Of a stretch of DNA of 64,000 bases, positions 33,976 through 44,120 are shown piece after piece. A program made the translations under genes and the position numbers. A model generated the notes under the pieces. That model had not been told where the DNA came from. It was given only the letters and a program-made list of their open reading frames with translations, and searched no databases. Origin of the DNA: Exobasidium rhododendri (lineage: Eukaryota > Basidiomycota > Exobasidiomycetes > Exobasidiales > Exobasidiaceae); assembly GCA_026210745.1 (NCBI GenBank), contig CP110631.1, positions 1,054,001-1,118,000 of the forward strand, given 5' to 3'. Each line of letters starts with the position of its first letter. Within the stretch, counting starts at the first letter, position 1.

Positions 33976-34940
33976 TTATGCGTTGATGTACGCTCTTCCC
34001 ATCGCAGTGAGAGCTCCTTTGGTGTCCTGCAGATCACGATGCGGGTTATAAGTGCTGTTGTAGATTCTGGCAATGTAAGCGTACTTGTGCACCTCCGTTT
34101 TGGCTTCCAGATAGGTGACCATGCTCTTTATGAATGCAGGTCCACCAGCTTTGTTGTTGTTATTGCCGTCACGACCGAATTCCGTGATCCAGACGGGTGT
34201 ATACTTTCCTCCTTTGTAAGAAGTGAAGGCGTCGATCGACCCTTGAACCGAGGCAGGGTCAGCAGCATAGGGATGAAAAGCATAGGCATCGAAAGTGCAG
34301 CCACCGTTGCAAGCGGCTACAAATTGATCAAGCCAGTCAAGACCGAGTCCACTTCCTACACCTGAGGTTACAGCCGGAGCAACAAGCAGCTTTCCTTGAG
34401 AGCGCAAGGGCTCAAAGTATTGTTTCCACAACGCTGCGGCGACCGTAGGGGAAAGATTGGACCCGTCAGCATTGGGATTGTCGGGCTCTAAAATGAAAAG
34501 GGGGGAAGTATCGTTGATCAGATTTTGCCCTTGTCTGCTGAACCCTTGCTGATGTAGCATGTCCTCACCATTGAATCCAAGGACATATTTCCCGGCAGTC
34601 GCAGCACTTGAAGCGAGCCAACTTTCACTGCCATCGTCTGTTCTCTGCATGACGTAGAACTTCATTCCTTTAGGAACAGCTCCGCCTGTAGGTAGGTATC
34701 TGGCAAAGGGGCAGGAGGAGACCATTCCGTGAGCGCGTGATTCCGGATTGAGGCCACGATGGTTTCTGCCACTCACTTTTCATAGTTGTAGACCCAGGAC
34801 ACTTTGCCCCCGTTGTAGACTTCACTAACACCAGTCGTTTCAAAGTATGGCCAAGCAATTCCCCTCTTTCCAGCAGAAGTGAGAGAGGCCAAGCTCAAGA
34901 CTGCAAAGACGGTGGCAGCTAGAAGGCTGAATGACTTCAT
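33976..34940 (-). CDS. Secreted glycoside hydrolase family 128, Asl1-like endo-beta-1,3-glucanase
   Basis: Cell-wall-active secreted glucan hydrolase. Three exons: 34940-34777, 34699-34569 and 34487-33976, 268 residues. Signal peptide MKSFSLLAATVFAVLSLASLTSA, then KRGIAWPYFE, the usual beginning of mature GH128 proteins. The second intron (34568-34488) happens to have no stop codon and keeps frame, so an unspliced reading hides the active site. After splicing, LGFN joins EPDNPNADGSNLSP, restoring the GFNEPD catalytic motif. The second catalytic glutamate is in PVWITEFGRDG, and the fold blocks PAVTSG and FDAYAFHPYA are present. No GPI signal seen at the C-terminus (MGRAYINA). A dinucleotide repeat lies just upstream of the start. 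Confidence 0.88.
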
Positions 34941-34951
34941 CTTTGAAGGAA

Positions 34952-34958
<7 letters not shown>

Positions 34959-34984
<26 letters not shown>
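34959..34984. repeat. (AG)n microsatellite
   Basis: About 13 AG units on the plus strand, that is CT units in the 5' leader of the minus-strand GH128 gene, ending 19 bp before its ATG. Pyrimidine-rich leaders are common at fungal promoters. Confidence 0.9.
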
Positions 34985-35770
34985 CGCGCAAGAAGATTCG
35001 AGGTGGAAGAGACGTAGAGGTGTGAGTATGAAATGGCCACTCTGCGGGTATTCCAGATCGTCGTCTTACAATCGCACGCTTTGTCTTCGACTCATCTCAC
35101 GGCATCTGATGATGTTCAGGTAGAATTACGGAGCATGACTAAAGCAGAGCTTTGCATTGCCGGAATGGGATTGCAGATCAATCTAGTGCAATCCTCAACA
35201 CTGTACACGGTAAGTCATTCTCTAAATTTACTTTAGATTCTTGTGTTTCTCTTTCCCCGGTCTCTACTTCAGAATTAAGAAATGTATACTTCCGATTGGA
35301 ATGCAGACGTATCAAAGTTGACGTGTCGTTTGTTTTTCTTCGCGGAACGTTCTTCTTTTTGATGCTGTTCTCCTCACCATTGATCTCAGGGCCTTCCAGG
35401 GAGTGTGCTGGATGATACTGCTATGATGGCCAGCATTCAGCGTGCTGGAGACCCAGGCCGAGGATCTCCGCTGATGGGTACACATGACCGAGCTTGGCAT
35501 GAAGGACATCGAGATCGAGAGCCTTAGGCACCCTCAGCCTTCTCGGCTTTTTCTCTATAAGGGTGGTACACGAAGGCTCGCTGAGGCCACGCGTCCGGCA
35601 ACTGCGCCAACGACCTCCACTCCGGGTGTGAGGGAAGGACTGTATATCCGGCCTTGGAGCTAATACCCGAGGCTATCTTTGCGTAGTTCTCTGTCCCCCA
35701 CCACCATCTCCCCCTTTCTACGAAAAAGGCGTATTCACCTTCTCACCTCAAACCCCAGGAAATATTAGTA
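34985..35770. other. Divergent intergenic region between GH128 and glutaredoxin genes
   Basis: Should hold both promoters. Intron-like T-rich stretches occur near 35210-35260 and 35330-35390 but no coding frame could be joined across them. No RNA gene recognised. Confidence 0.4.
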
Positions 35771-36161
35771 ATGTCCGCCAAAAGCGTCGCTGAGAAGCTC
35801 ATCTCTGATAGCAAGGTTGCAGTCTTCTCCAAGTCGTACTGTCCTTGTGCGTATGCAATGGGAGTGCGATCTTATTGCGCACATTTAGCTTACTGAAGGA
35901 ATCTCCGGTCTCTGCCCTTTTCTTCCCTCGGCAGACTGCAAGAAGGCCAAGAGCGTGATTCAGTCCTTCAACGTACCCGGCGTGGGCATCATTGAGCTCG
36001 ATGAAGAATCGGAAGGAGCTGACATTCAAGCGTATTTGGCTGACAAGACCGGACAACGCACAGTCCCCAACATCTTCATTGATGGAAAGCACATCGGTGG
36101 AAGCGATGACCTCGCCAAGCTAAACAGCAGTGGAGAACTTCAAAAGCTCATCAGCGCCTGA
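35771..36161 (+). CDS. GRX1: Dithiol glutaredoxin
   Basis: Glutathione-dependent thiol-disulfide oxidoreductase. Two exons, 35771-35846 and 35935-36161, giving 100 residues, the standard size of cytosolic dithiol glutaredoxins. The first splice completes the active site: SKSYCP plus YCKKAK gives CPYC. The glutathione-binding blocks TVPNIFIDGKHIGGSDD are present. No targeting peptide. Its stop codon lies 96 bp from the stop of the convergent DUF3445 gene. GRX1 versus GRX2 naming is arbitrary for a basidiomycete. Confidence 0.94.
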
Positions 36162-36257
36162 TTGTCTTGACGTAATGTACACTGTTCTGACGTGATGATG
36201 CTAATGTGACTAATCTACAAAGCTTCTGCGTCACTGGAGTGGCCCCCCCCTCTCCCT

Positions 36258-37629
36258 TTATGCCGCCGTGGCCGCTTTCTGGCTAGGTGCGGAGACTCGA
36301 TCTTGGTATGTGCGGAAATCAACGCTCCTGTCGTCTTTGTTGATGAGTCCATTGTCGCTTTGCCATTCGTCCAGTGACTGTAGGAACGGTAAGACACTGT
36401 CCTGATACTCTAGCGCAGCCTTGTACTTCATCATGTCTGACGGACCGTCCCGGTGAATGTCGAGGAGAAGCCTGGGTAACATGGCACTGTGTCGCAGCTT
36501 TTCTAGTCTCCGTCGGAAAGGGTGCACTCCAAAGAAGACGATTCCGCTCTTGGGCATCTTGGTAAAGGTTTGGTGATCGAGTCGGAGTAGCAGCTGTGAT
36601 GGATCTTCTGTTCTGCACGCATCTGGACTTCGACCTGTCAGATGGTGAGGGGTTGTCGGTTTAGCGCCTGTCGTAGTGGGAAGTGGGCCTGCCATCGGAA
36701 CCCAGAATTGGTCCGAATCCGAATCGACAATCTCCCAAGATGTTCTTTCAATTGGCTTACTTGGTTCCAGCCTGGTCAATGTCCGCTCTACAGAAGCGAG
36801 AATCTTTTCGTTGAATTGCGGAACAGGGACATGTGTGTGAAAGAGGGTCGTGTTGATCTTGTCGGACAGGAGGTAAAATCCGGGAAAGCAAACAAGTCCG
36901 CCGGCGCAAAGCCAATGCCCGTCGGATAAGGGTGAAGCTATGAGAAAATCGTCTTGCACCAATCGACTGATCGAGTAGAGTGCTTCCTTTCCATTCTTGA
37001 GTAGTCCACTTTGCTGATCGTACAAGGGCACAACGTCGTTGGTCGCCAAGTTCAACACATCTCTCCTGCCTTCATCACGCCATCGAAAGAGACCAGGAAA
37101 GCGGATCGTGATCCATTCGCTTATGTGCTCCATCAGCTCTTGACATGCTAGCTTCACAGTCTCATCGTCGACTACGTCCAACACGACCTTGCCTTGAACG
37201 TTGATCAGCTCAGCCTTATGTGCTAGATCTCGAACATAATCGGAGTCGATCTCGATCCAGTCGTTGTGATGCATCGGTTGATGGGCCATGGTCTGGTGAT
37301 ATGGATGTCTCAGTACCTTGTTGACGTAGATGTGATCCCTTTCCCCTGCATAGGAGGACAGAGTGGCAGGGGTGATCGTGTGAAGAGGTGTTGGGCTCTC
37401 CAGAAAGGCTGGAGCATGGCTTGTATCCTTCTCCTTGTTTCCGGTAATCGTATATCTTGAGACCACAAGCTTTCGAAAGTGATCTGCGCAGACATGGCGA
37501 AAGGTGCGTCAGAAATGTTCGATCAGCGCTATCTTTCCGCAACACTAGCTCACCGTCGTACTTGACACACAGTGCAACGAGAGTAGCTCCCAGCAAGACG
37601 AAGAAAGCGGCATCAGACACAGTCATCAT
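36258..37629 (-). CDS. DUF3445 / haem-dependent oxidative N-demethylase-like protein, membrane anchored
   Basis: Fungal member of the family described as haem-dependent oxidative N-demethylase (DUF3445). Two exons, 37629-37554 and 37483-36258, giving 433 residues. Exon 1 encodes only a membrane anchor (SDAAFFVLLGATLVALCVKY), so the protein is probably ER-bound with the domain on one face. The domain signature is clear: NDWIEIDSDY, ISEWITIRFPGLF, SRLVQDDFLIASP, GHWLCAGGLVCFPGFYLLSDKI, then RTLTRLEPSKPIERTSWEI, and a C-terminal RLDHQTFTKMPKSGIVFFG. The physiological substrate in fungi is unknown. The GPLPTT...TGRSPD insert near residue 275 is not in the consensus I recall and may be a disordered loop. 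Confidence 0.8.
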
Positions 37630-38249
37630 GCTGGTCGTGCTCGCAAGATCGGCGGCACCTCAGACACAATGCCATCTTTAAGTACATTTGCTCCCTCGGG
37701 GACGAGCGGCAGAAGTTGAGCCATCAGCAGCCGTCGAGAGCAGCAAGCATTCGGAAATTGACTCGTTAAGCGCAACAGACAGATAAGCACCACCGTCAAA
37801 CGCGCTTGGCAAAGTCAAAACGGGGGCTCAGAGAGAATCGGATCACCTTGCAAGGGAAGATCAATGCTCACTCTCTGACAGCAAGCCAGAGGAGCTCGGA
37901 TCGACTTATACTTTGCACTGGTAATGAAATCATGACGATGCATGATCTTTGTGCGAGTCACACGAAGTTAGCGACCATCAGCAGTCGTTCTTGTGTCGTT
38001 GCCGCCTTTCGAAAAGCGCCGGAGTGGGCGCGTCATGATCTTTGTTCTGCTGAAGTTGAGCAGGGCAGGTGGAGGGAGCTGTGGCGGAATCACAGGCGTG
38101 TGACTTGACCTTAGAACTGTTTCACCACCACTTCCAGACCTCGCAGCAATTCGCCTTGATTAAGAGGCTGCCACTGTGGTGAAGGCAAGGCGGAAATGCA
38201 CAGATGGGGGAATTCTGGATAGTGGACGCTCCTGCTACACCGGCACATC
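37630..38249. other. Divergent intergenic region
   Basis: Lies between the DUF3445 gene and the F-box-like gene, which point away from each other. No gene or repeat recognised; small frames here lack a protein-like pattern. Confidence 0.4.
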
Positions 38250-39761
38250 ATGGCACCAGCTAAAACAACGAAGGTGGCGTTGGCTGCTACCAAAAGGCCT
38301 TCTGCCGCCGATGCAAAGAACCATCTGTCTTGGGCGCCCCCTACGCTGCCGATAGACATTCTCATTCACATCCTTTCGCAATATGCACTGCTCTCCCCTA
38401 AATGTGCAGTCAATGCGCTTCTGATCTCACCATCCATCACATCCGCAGTCGAAGAATCAGTGTATTCGACCATCTCCCTCTTCTCCATCTCCGGTCTTAC
38501 CTCCTTCAATGACTTGCTCAAGGAAAGACCAGAACTAGGGCGAAGGATAAAGTCGCTCTGGATTGCACCTTGTCGACTCAACTCAGATCTCATCCCTGCT
38601 CTGGCTCCACCGAATGCCAGTGCGAGTTCAGAAGCATTACAAAACAGAGTACAGTCACTCTCTAGGAGCATCTTACGTGCTTGTCGAAGGCTTCAGCATT
38701 TAGCCTTAGATGGTGGCTTCATTACTCCTCACGCCGCCAATGGGTTCGGTACCGCTTGCAAACCAAAGACACTTCTCTGCGTCAATCCGCACAGCTTCTT
38801 AGGCCACTTTTCCGCTCCCATCTTTCGTACCACTGTTCAACGTCTGGAGGTCGTTGATCAGACACTGGCCTGTGAAGAGGTGGATGAGATCCGACTCATG
38901 CAAGGTGAGTGAAGAAGTGCTTTTCGACCGAGTATGGGCACAACGCTGATGTCACCTTAATGTCTAGGTCTACGACACTTCCTGTGGACGTCCCCTCGAG
39001 CCAATTCAGACGTCACTAGAGACGTCTCTGTGCTCCTGCGAATCTTAGCACCAAGAGCACAAGATAACGACACCGACTCTAATCTACTCAAGGCGATCAT
39101 GTCTAGTGGGAGCGCACCACCCAACAAGACGAGACAAAATCAGCATCTTCAAACAATTTGCACCAGTACTTCACAGGCAAGAGCAGCCGCCTTGGCTACT
39201 AGCTTCAAAAAAGTAGTAGAGAATGTCGAATTTGGTGAGGAAGAGGAAGGAGAGCTTGACGACCAGGCCAAGCTCCGAAAACTGGCAGCAATGCCGCCAG
39301 GGTATATTGATTCAGGAAGTGCAAACAGTAATATGTTGCACAAACCTACCGGAGTAGAATTGCAGACGAGGGCACTCTCTTCCCTCATGTTGTCACTCAA
39401 CATCCTCAGCTTGGACAGTAAAGGAGGTGCAGAGGGTGAGGCAGCCGGTTCAGACATCAACCATACCTCGACACCAGCAGTGAAGGATGCGCTTGACGAA
39501 GACGAGGATGATGACGAGGTCGTCGACGAGTGGGAGGCACTACGAGATGTGGTGTGTCAGCGCAGAACAGGTTACTCTACTTCGAGACTATTTGCTGGTC
39601 TGAGTAGTGGTCATTCTAGTGGTTTGACCAGTTGGGGGAATTCGAGACCTCCAAGTCCACCTGTCCACGAAGACATCGATGGAGGGAGAGCCCTTCAACG
39701 TATTTGGCGACGATGGAAACAGCAGATCGATAGTGGAGAACTAGATCGCTTCATTACGTAG
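38250..39761 (+). CDS. F-box-like protein of unknown function
   Basis: Two exons, 38250-38904 and 38968-39761, giving 482 residues. Near the N-terminus the stretch PPTLPIDILIHILSQYALLS matches the beginning of an F-box (LPxDxLxxIL), followed by the hydrophobic pattern expected of basidiomycete F-box proteins, so a role as a substrate adaptor of an SCF ubiquitin ligase is possible. The middle (SRSILRACRRLQHLALDGG) resembles a degenerate leucine-rich segment. The second exon is hydrophilic, with acidic runs (FGEEEEGELDD; DEDEDDDEVVDEWE) and a Ser/Gly stretch. No signal peptide or TM. Function not assigned beyond the F-box hint. Confidence 0.65.
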
Positions 39762-39945
39762 GCGAGACGAAGAGCCAAGACATACGAATTTCTGTCTTAT
39801 CGCGCAAGAGGCGCATTGCGATTCGACCTGAACTCTACTTGCGTCGACTCAGTGAACCTCACCTCGCGAGGTTCCACGGTAGCCAGAGCAAACACTACTG
39901 CTCTGCGTTACTGAGCCCTCACTGGATATCCTCGCCGTGGTCGTA

Positions 39946-40332
39946 ATGATACATGCTATGACGACTGTGGCACTATTTGCCGGCCTTCACTTTGGTGTTG
40001 CTGCTGCCGTGTCCTCGACGACGACGACGACGATATCTGGACATTTCAGCAGTCGGGCGAGGCCAGGAGCTTTCGACGGTATGGCATGGCGAGCTGCTCA
40101 TTCTCCTCCTCCCATACTCGACAAAGACGACACTGCTTCTCAAAGCGATCTCGCTGCTCTCTGTGATCATCCAGTGATCAAATATGCCATGTTGCGACAA
40201 GTGACTTTCATTGGCAAAGAAGGAAGAGGGAGGGAAGAGAGGGTAGAGCTGCGATTGCTACTTCACAATGCAATTCGGACTTTTCAAATGTGCGCCAAGG
40301 AGGAACGGGATAACTCTATCCTAGTGTCATGA
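39946..40332 (+). CDS. Small candidate secreted protein (128 aa)
   Basis: The first ATG of this open frame is at 39946. The product starts MIHAMTTVALFAGLHFGVAAAVSS, which has signal-peptide shape, followed by a Thr run encoded by an ACG repeat and a hydrophilic body with two cysteines. It lies immediately upstream of the secreted-protein cluster and on the same strand. I found no in-frame donor that would join it to the next open frame at 40499, so I list it as stand-alone. Unknown family. The signal peptide could be fortuitous in so short a frame. Confidence 0.4.
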   Translation: MIHAMTTVALFAGLHFGVAAAVSSTTTTTISGHFSSRARPGAFDGMAWRAAHSPPPILDKDDTASQSDLAALCDHPVIKYAMLRQVTFIGKEGRGREERVELRLLLHNAIRTFQMCAKEERDNSILVS

Positions 40333-40498
40333 TGATCGTCTGGATTCAAATAAGTCTTCAGAGGACCAGCTGTCCTTCGCCTTTGCCATCATCAGCCGCT
40401 ACAACCGCATCTCACCTTCTTCCCTCTGCTGTACCTTTTCATTACGAGTCTTGCATTCGTATAATATTCCAATCAATGCAGGCCTTGTACACCGCAGC

Positions 40499-40879
40499 AT
40501 GTCCGACGGTAAGAGCTCGGACCTAAGCAAAAACTTCTTGATTGTGTGTTGTTTTGTTTATCCAGCTATTCGCCCCCTTCAATTCATGAATACAATCGCA
40601 GAGTGGGTGTTCCGATGGAGGAGCAAATGGAAAGAAGGGGCTGCCGGTACTAAGGAGGCTGATCAATCAGATACGCCGGAGAGCAGATCAAAAGCAGAAA
40701 AAGCATGCGTGGATGACTTTGTAGTCCTCTTTCCTCGGCCTGAGCAAGGCATCCCAACGAACGGACGAAGAGACTTTGTTAGTCAGTTGGACCTCAACGC
40801 AGAATCACGACAAGAGTGGGTCAGAGTGGCCTTTCAGCCTGCTTGTCGGAATGAACGTGGCATTGCACTTTCGTGGTGA
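40499..40879 (+). CDS. Hypothetical protein with an internal LDLN motif
   Basis: Open frame of 126 residues from the ATG at 40499. A possible 57-nt intron (40509-40565, GTAAGA...ATCCAG) keeps frame, so it may be spliced to MSDAIRPLQFMNTIAEW. The body is hydrophilic and Arg/Lys/Glu-rich (WVFRWRSKWKEG) and contains FVSQLDLNAESRQEW near the C-terminus. LDLN is the core shared with the tails of the cluster proteins at 42.6 and 60.2 kb, but the flanking residues do not match. No signal peptide at this start; an upstream signal exon is possible but not shown. Reality and start uncertain. Confidence 0.35.
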   Translation: MSDGKSSDLSKNFLIVCCFVYPAIRPLQFMNTIAEWVFRWRSKWKEGAAGTKEADQSDTPESRSKAEKACVDDFVVLFPRPEQGIPTNGRRDFVSQLDLNAESRQEWVRVAFQPACRNERGIALSW

Positions 40880-41161
40880 TCTGTAGCCTCTAAGAGATTG
40901 CCGTGAAAGAGCAATGAACGCCGCCGCCGTTCCTGCAGACACAGATTCAATTATGCATGGCCATCGAAAGTTTGTGGCAGGAGAAGCGCCGACGGTGATG
41001 CGGCATGAAACGTGCTCAGGAAATAAGAGCGCGGATATCTCTTTTGCTCCTCCGATCTCGTCCACGGTATGCCTTCCTTTGCTACCACCTCTCGGCACTT
41101 TGAGAAAGGCAAGGCTCTCTTTCGTCATCTTCTCGAGCCTTCCCTCAAAAGACAGGATATC

Positions 41162-42046
41162 ATGTCCGCTGTGCACGCTGTGCTGCTACTCCTTGTATGC
41201 ATAGTCACAAGCACCAAGACAGCTCCGATGTTCTTTGACCGAGAGTCCTCTTCGCTTGACGATACTCCTCGAAACGTGTCGACGGCTATCGACCATACCC
41301 CTGAACAGCATCACCATCTCTTTGGGATGGAGGAAGTAGCTCCACTCGAGCATGAGCATGATGTTGACATTCCCATCGTCGGAAGGAGAAGAGGGAGGAA
41401 GATCCTGGACGATGGCGCTAGTCCTGCAGTGCTCAAGGCCAGAGAAAAGACAAGAAGCAAAGTTGCAAAGTCAAGAGCGAAGAAGAAGTTGCTGGCTTCA
41501 GCTGATGCGACTGAGACAGCAACAAAGCTCCACCAAGGGGAAAAAAGTGGAAGCAAAGGACAGAAAACCCAGCGTGAGAAAGTTCCACCCGAAGAGCTAT
41601 CGGAGGAGACGAAGCAAATGTTGCTATTCGAGACTGAGAGAAAGAACGAGCACAGAAGGATGATGAGGACGGTAGCAAGGGCTGAGATGATCAGGAGTGG
41701 CCTTACGAAGCCATCGGGAAGGCCGTTACTCCCAGATGCTCAGAATCACAAGACCTTGCAAAGTCGAAGTTTCCGTGAAAGAAGAAATGAACAAGCAAAG
41801 AAGGCGAAAGAATTTCTTGATAGACATTCGGAAGAGGAAAGGTCCGATTCACAGCCAGTCATACTGCGAGGCGAGACATCAGCGGGTGGCCGAGGGGAGA
41901 CTACCAGAGTGTGGTGGACGAAGGTGGAAGACTGGACTGTGGAGACTGCTAAAGAGTACTTGAAAGTGGAAGAGCGACGAAAATCTAGGAAACACGGGAA
42001 GAGCAGCGGGAGAGAAAAGGGCGTGGTGAGGGATTGCCATGACTAG
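41162..42046 (+). CDS. Secreted basic protein, GRP-module effector-candidate family, member 1
   Basis: 294 residues, single exon. I chose the ATG at 41162 over 41069 because it begins with a signal peptide, MSAVHAVLLLLVCIVTSTKT, directly followed by APM. The mature protein is very rich in Lys/Arg. It carries two modules of the family: GRRRGRKILDD followed by the basic helix VLKAREKTRSKVAKSRAKKK (about 75-110), and SGRPLLPDA followed by LQSRSFRERRNEQAKKAKEF (about 185-220). Near the C-terminus, WTVETAKEYLKVEERR matches WSVELAYQILEEAAERR of the next gene. It lacks the C-terminal DLN tail. GRK and GRP flanked by basic residues resemble AT-hook cores. A secreted, nucleus-targeted role is an inference. 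Confidence 0.68.
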   Translation: MSAVHAVLLLLVCIVTSTKTAPMFFDRESSSLDDTPRNVSTAIDHTPEQHHHLFGMEEVAPLEHEHDVDIPIVGRRRGRKILDDGASPAVLKAREKTRSKVAKSRAKKKLLASADATETATKLHQGEKSGSKGQKTQREKVPPEELSEETKQMLLFETERKNEHRRMMRTVARAEMIRSGLTKPSGRPLLPDAQNHKTLQSRSFRERRNEQAKKAKEFLDRHSEEERSDSQPVILRGETSAGGRGETTRVWWTKVEDWTVETAKEYLKVEERRKSRKHGKSSGREKGVVRDCHD

Positions 42047-42577
42047 GATTTAATCAAGCTTCTCGAGCCTGTCTGTTTTTAAATTCTTTGGATCTTTCAG
42101 CAGCTGGCTCTGATTTGCTAAGGGGAGTTTCATCTTCGTTCAAGGAAGTCCCCTCTGATCTACCTGCTTTCTGCGCAACATCTCACAGAGAAACTGATGG
42201 TAAGGTCACCTACATCATCCGTTGAACAGTATCGATACCTCCGTGATGGAGTACTATAGAGAATAAAGCAGTTCTGGAAAGGTGGTCCACAATTCTCCAC
42301 AAGTCTAGCAAAGCCCCAAGTATTGATGCAAGCGTGGATTTAATGCCACGTTGGCGCTGACCGAAATTTGTCCGAAATCTCAGCAGTCTGTGATAGGTTG
42401 CTACATGCTGCTACTGCTTTCGCATCGCCCTGTCCGTCTTGCTTCGAGGAGGACGAGTCTCGTTGGCAAGACAATTGGAGATGGGACGATGGCAAGTTTT
42501 CCCCTCTCGTTCGCCTTCTCTCATCTAGTCGTCCGACAATCGCTTACACAAGTTTGTCATAATCCTGACTCGACGAT
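42047..42577. other. Intergenic region inside the secreted-protein cluster
   Basis: Promoter of the 42.6 kb gene and 3' flank of the 41.2 kb gene. No gene, repeat or recognisable gene relic found by eye. Confidence 0.4.
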
Positions 42578-43417
42578 ATGCTCATTGTCAATGTTCTCCT
42601 TCTTCTATTTGCTAGCGATGCAGCAATTCTTGTACAGGCCGTACCCATGCATTCACGCAAAGGCAAAGAGTTGAAGCACTACGAAAGTGAATCAAATTCT
42701 GTTCATGGCACAGTGGATTCTTTGACTGATCCATACCGTGATCATCTTGCGGGGGAGAACATCTACGAACCTCGCAAACACCGGGTGAGCGTCAAAGACG
42801 GAGCTATACAAAACACAGTTCAAGGCAGTCCAAGCAGGAAAGGTAGCATGAAGAGACTAGAGAGAAATGCTGACACATCGGAAGCGAGGGCGACGGGGAC
42901 CCGTAAATCTGGTGGTCGACCGCGAAATATGAAATTGACAAATGAGAGCACATTGAGGAACAGAGCTTTCCGCGATCAGCAAAAGGAACTAGAAGGTCAG
43001 GCAAGATTGTTCTTGAGTACACTTCATGACCAAACGGCAATGCCTTGGGATCGTCTGCAAATAAAGACGCCGAAATACGCTTCGAGGCCGTGGTCAGTGG
43101 AACTTGCCTACCAGATACTAGAGGAAGCAGCAGAAAGAAGAGCGTACAACTGCAAAGTTACCAACGCCAAGCAAATTGCAAAAAGGTTGAGTCTGAAGCA
43201 GGGCCTGCAGGAGAAAGATGCGCAGGCTGGAGAAAGTTCAGCGAGATCGCATGAAACGATGACAAGTGCAGAGATGGAGCCACAGCACGAACAGCACGAA
43301 CATCTCCAGCCTGAGTACGGCTCTCCTGGTCTAGGCATCGATCTTAACACCGCGGCATCACCGCCAAAGACACCAGGTGTCGACATCAATGCTTTCCAGT
43401 CGCTTTGGCGGCATTGA
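42578..43417 (+). CDS. Secreted basic protein, GRP-module family, member 2, with C-terminal DLN doublet
   Basis: 279 residues, single exon. Signal peptide MLIVNVLLLLFASDAAILVQA, then VPMHSRKGKEL; the PM and GKEL words recur in member 3. One GRP module lies at about 110-147: SGGRPRNMKL then LRNRAFRDQQKELEGQARLF, aligning with the second module of member 1. WSVELAYQILEEAAERR follows at 172-188. A Gln/Glu/His-rich linker leads to the tail: GIDLN at 253-257, prolines at 262-263, and PGVDIN at 266-271. This is the same two-motif layout as in the 60.2 kb protein. DLN is the core of the plant EAR repression motif (DLNxxP and variants). Effector function is inferred from signal peptide, basic module and tail. 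Confidence 0.72.
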   Translation: MLIVNVLLLLFASDAAILVQAVPMHSRKGKELKHYESESNSVHGTVDSLTDPYRDHLAGENIYEPRKHRVSVKDGAIQNTVQGSPSRKGSMKRLERNADTSEARATGTRKSGGRPRNMKLTNESTLRNRAFRDQQKELEGQARLFLSTLHDQTAMPWDRLQIKTPKYASRPWSVELAYQILEEAAERRAYNCKVTNAKQIAKRLSLKQGLQEKDAQAGESSARSHETMTSAEMEPQHEQHEHLQPEYGSPGLGIDLNTAASPPKTPGVDINAFQSLWRH

Positions 43418-44120
43418 TTGATGACGAAGAGGCAGTAGGCCTTTGCACTCTCTCCTACGCTTGCCACAACAAATTCGTATCAAAATCAATGAGAATTTAT
43501 GCGCTCATGCAATTACTTCTCAAATCCTCAAGGAATACTGCAGGGCTCTAGACGAGTGATGCCCCAATTCAAGAACGTACTGTGCCAAGCCTTCAGGCGC
43601 ATGGTGACGGCAGATGTGCACCGGACGCAGTCGAGCTCGACCACACAGTATTTCTGTCGCCTGTCACAATGGGAGAATTTCCGATGAAAGTGATGCAAAG
43701 AAAGTTAACGGCGATTCCTCCTCCGGATTTGTATCATTGCTGAGCTCAGGCGAAAGGAGCGGGGAACAAGTCTGAGGTAGACTACTTGATATCGCGACCA
43801 TGGTGCTGAAGAGAGCCCATGTGCTTTTCTCTGTCCTCCCCGGTAGTATCGCTGCTCGTCCTGAATGCGTATCTTTTTCAATGAACTTGAGCTTGTGTGG
43901 GGTCTCCTGCCACGACCAGGGTGGTACCACCTCAGAGCTATACCGAAATCACGACTCTTTCATGCTGAAGCTGTAGCCTAGACCGAAGCAGACCGAGAGC
44001 CAGTTGAGCTTCAGCCTTGAATGTGTACTTGAAGGGGCGGTTTAGGGAATTTGTGCTCGCTCCTGCTTTCCGTATCAGTATCACCACGAACGAACCGTCT
44101 CATACTCATTCATCATTACC
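43418..44120. other. Intergenic region inside the secreted-protein cluster
   Basis: About 700 bp with no supported gene. Short frames on both strands show no signal peptide or module similarity. Confidence 0.4.

Noticed and set aside
39946-40879. Joining the 39.9 kb and 40.5 kb frames into one secreted LDLN protein
   Set aside because: Every donor/acceptor pair of reasonable intron length I tried gave the wrong phase or a stop codon; only a roughly 150-nt intron with a weak donor fits.
41069-41161. Upstream ATG of the 41.2 kb gene
   Set aside because: It would add 31 residues with no hydrophobic core in front of an evident signal peptide.
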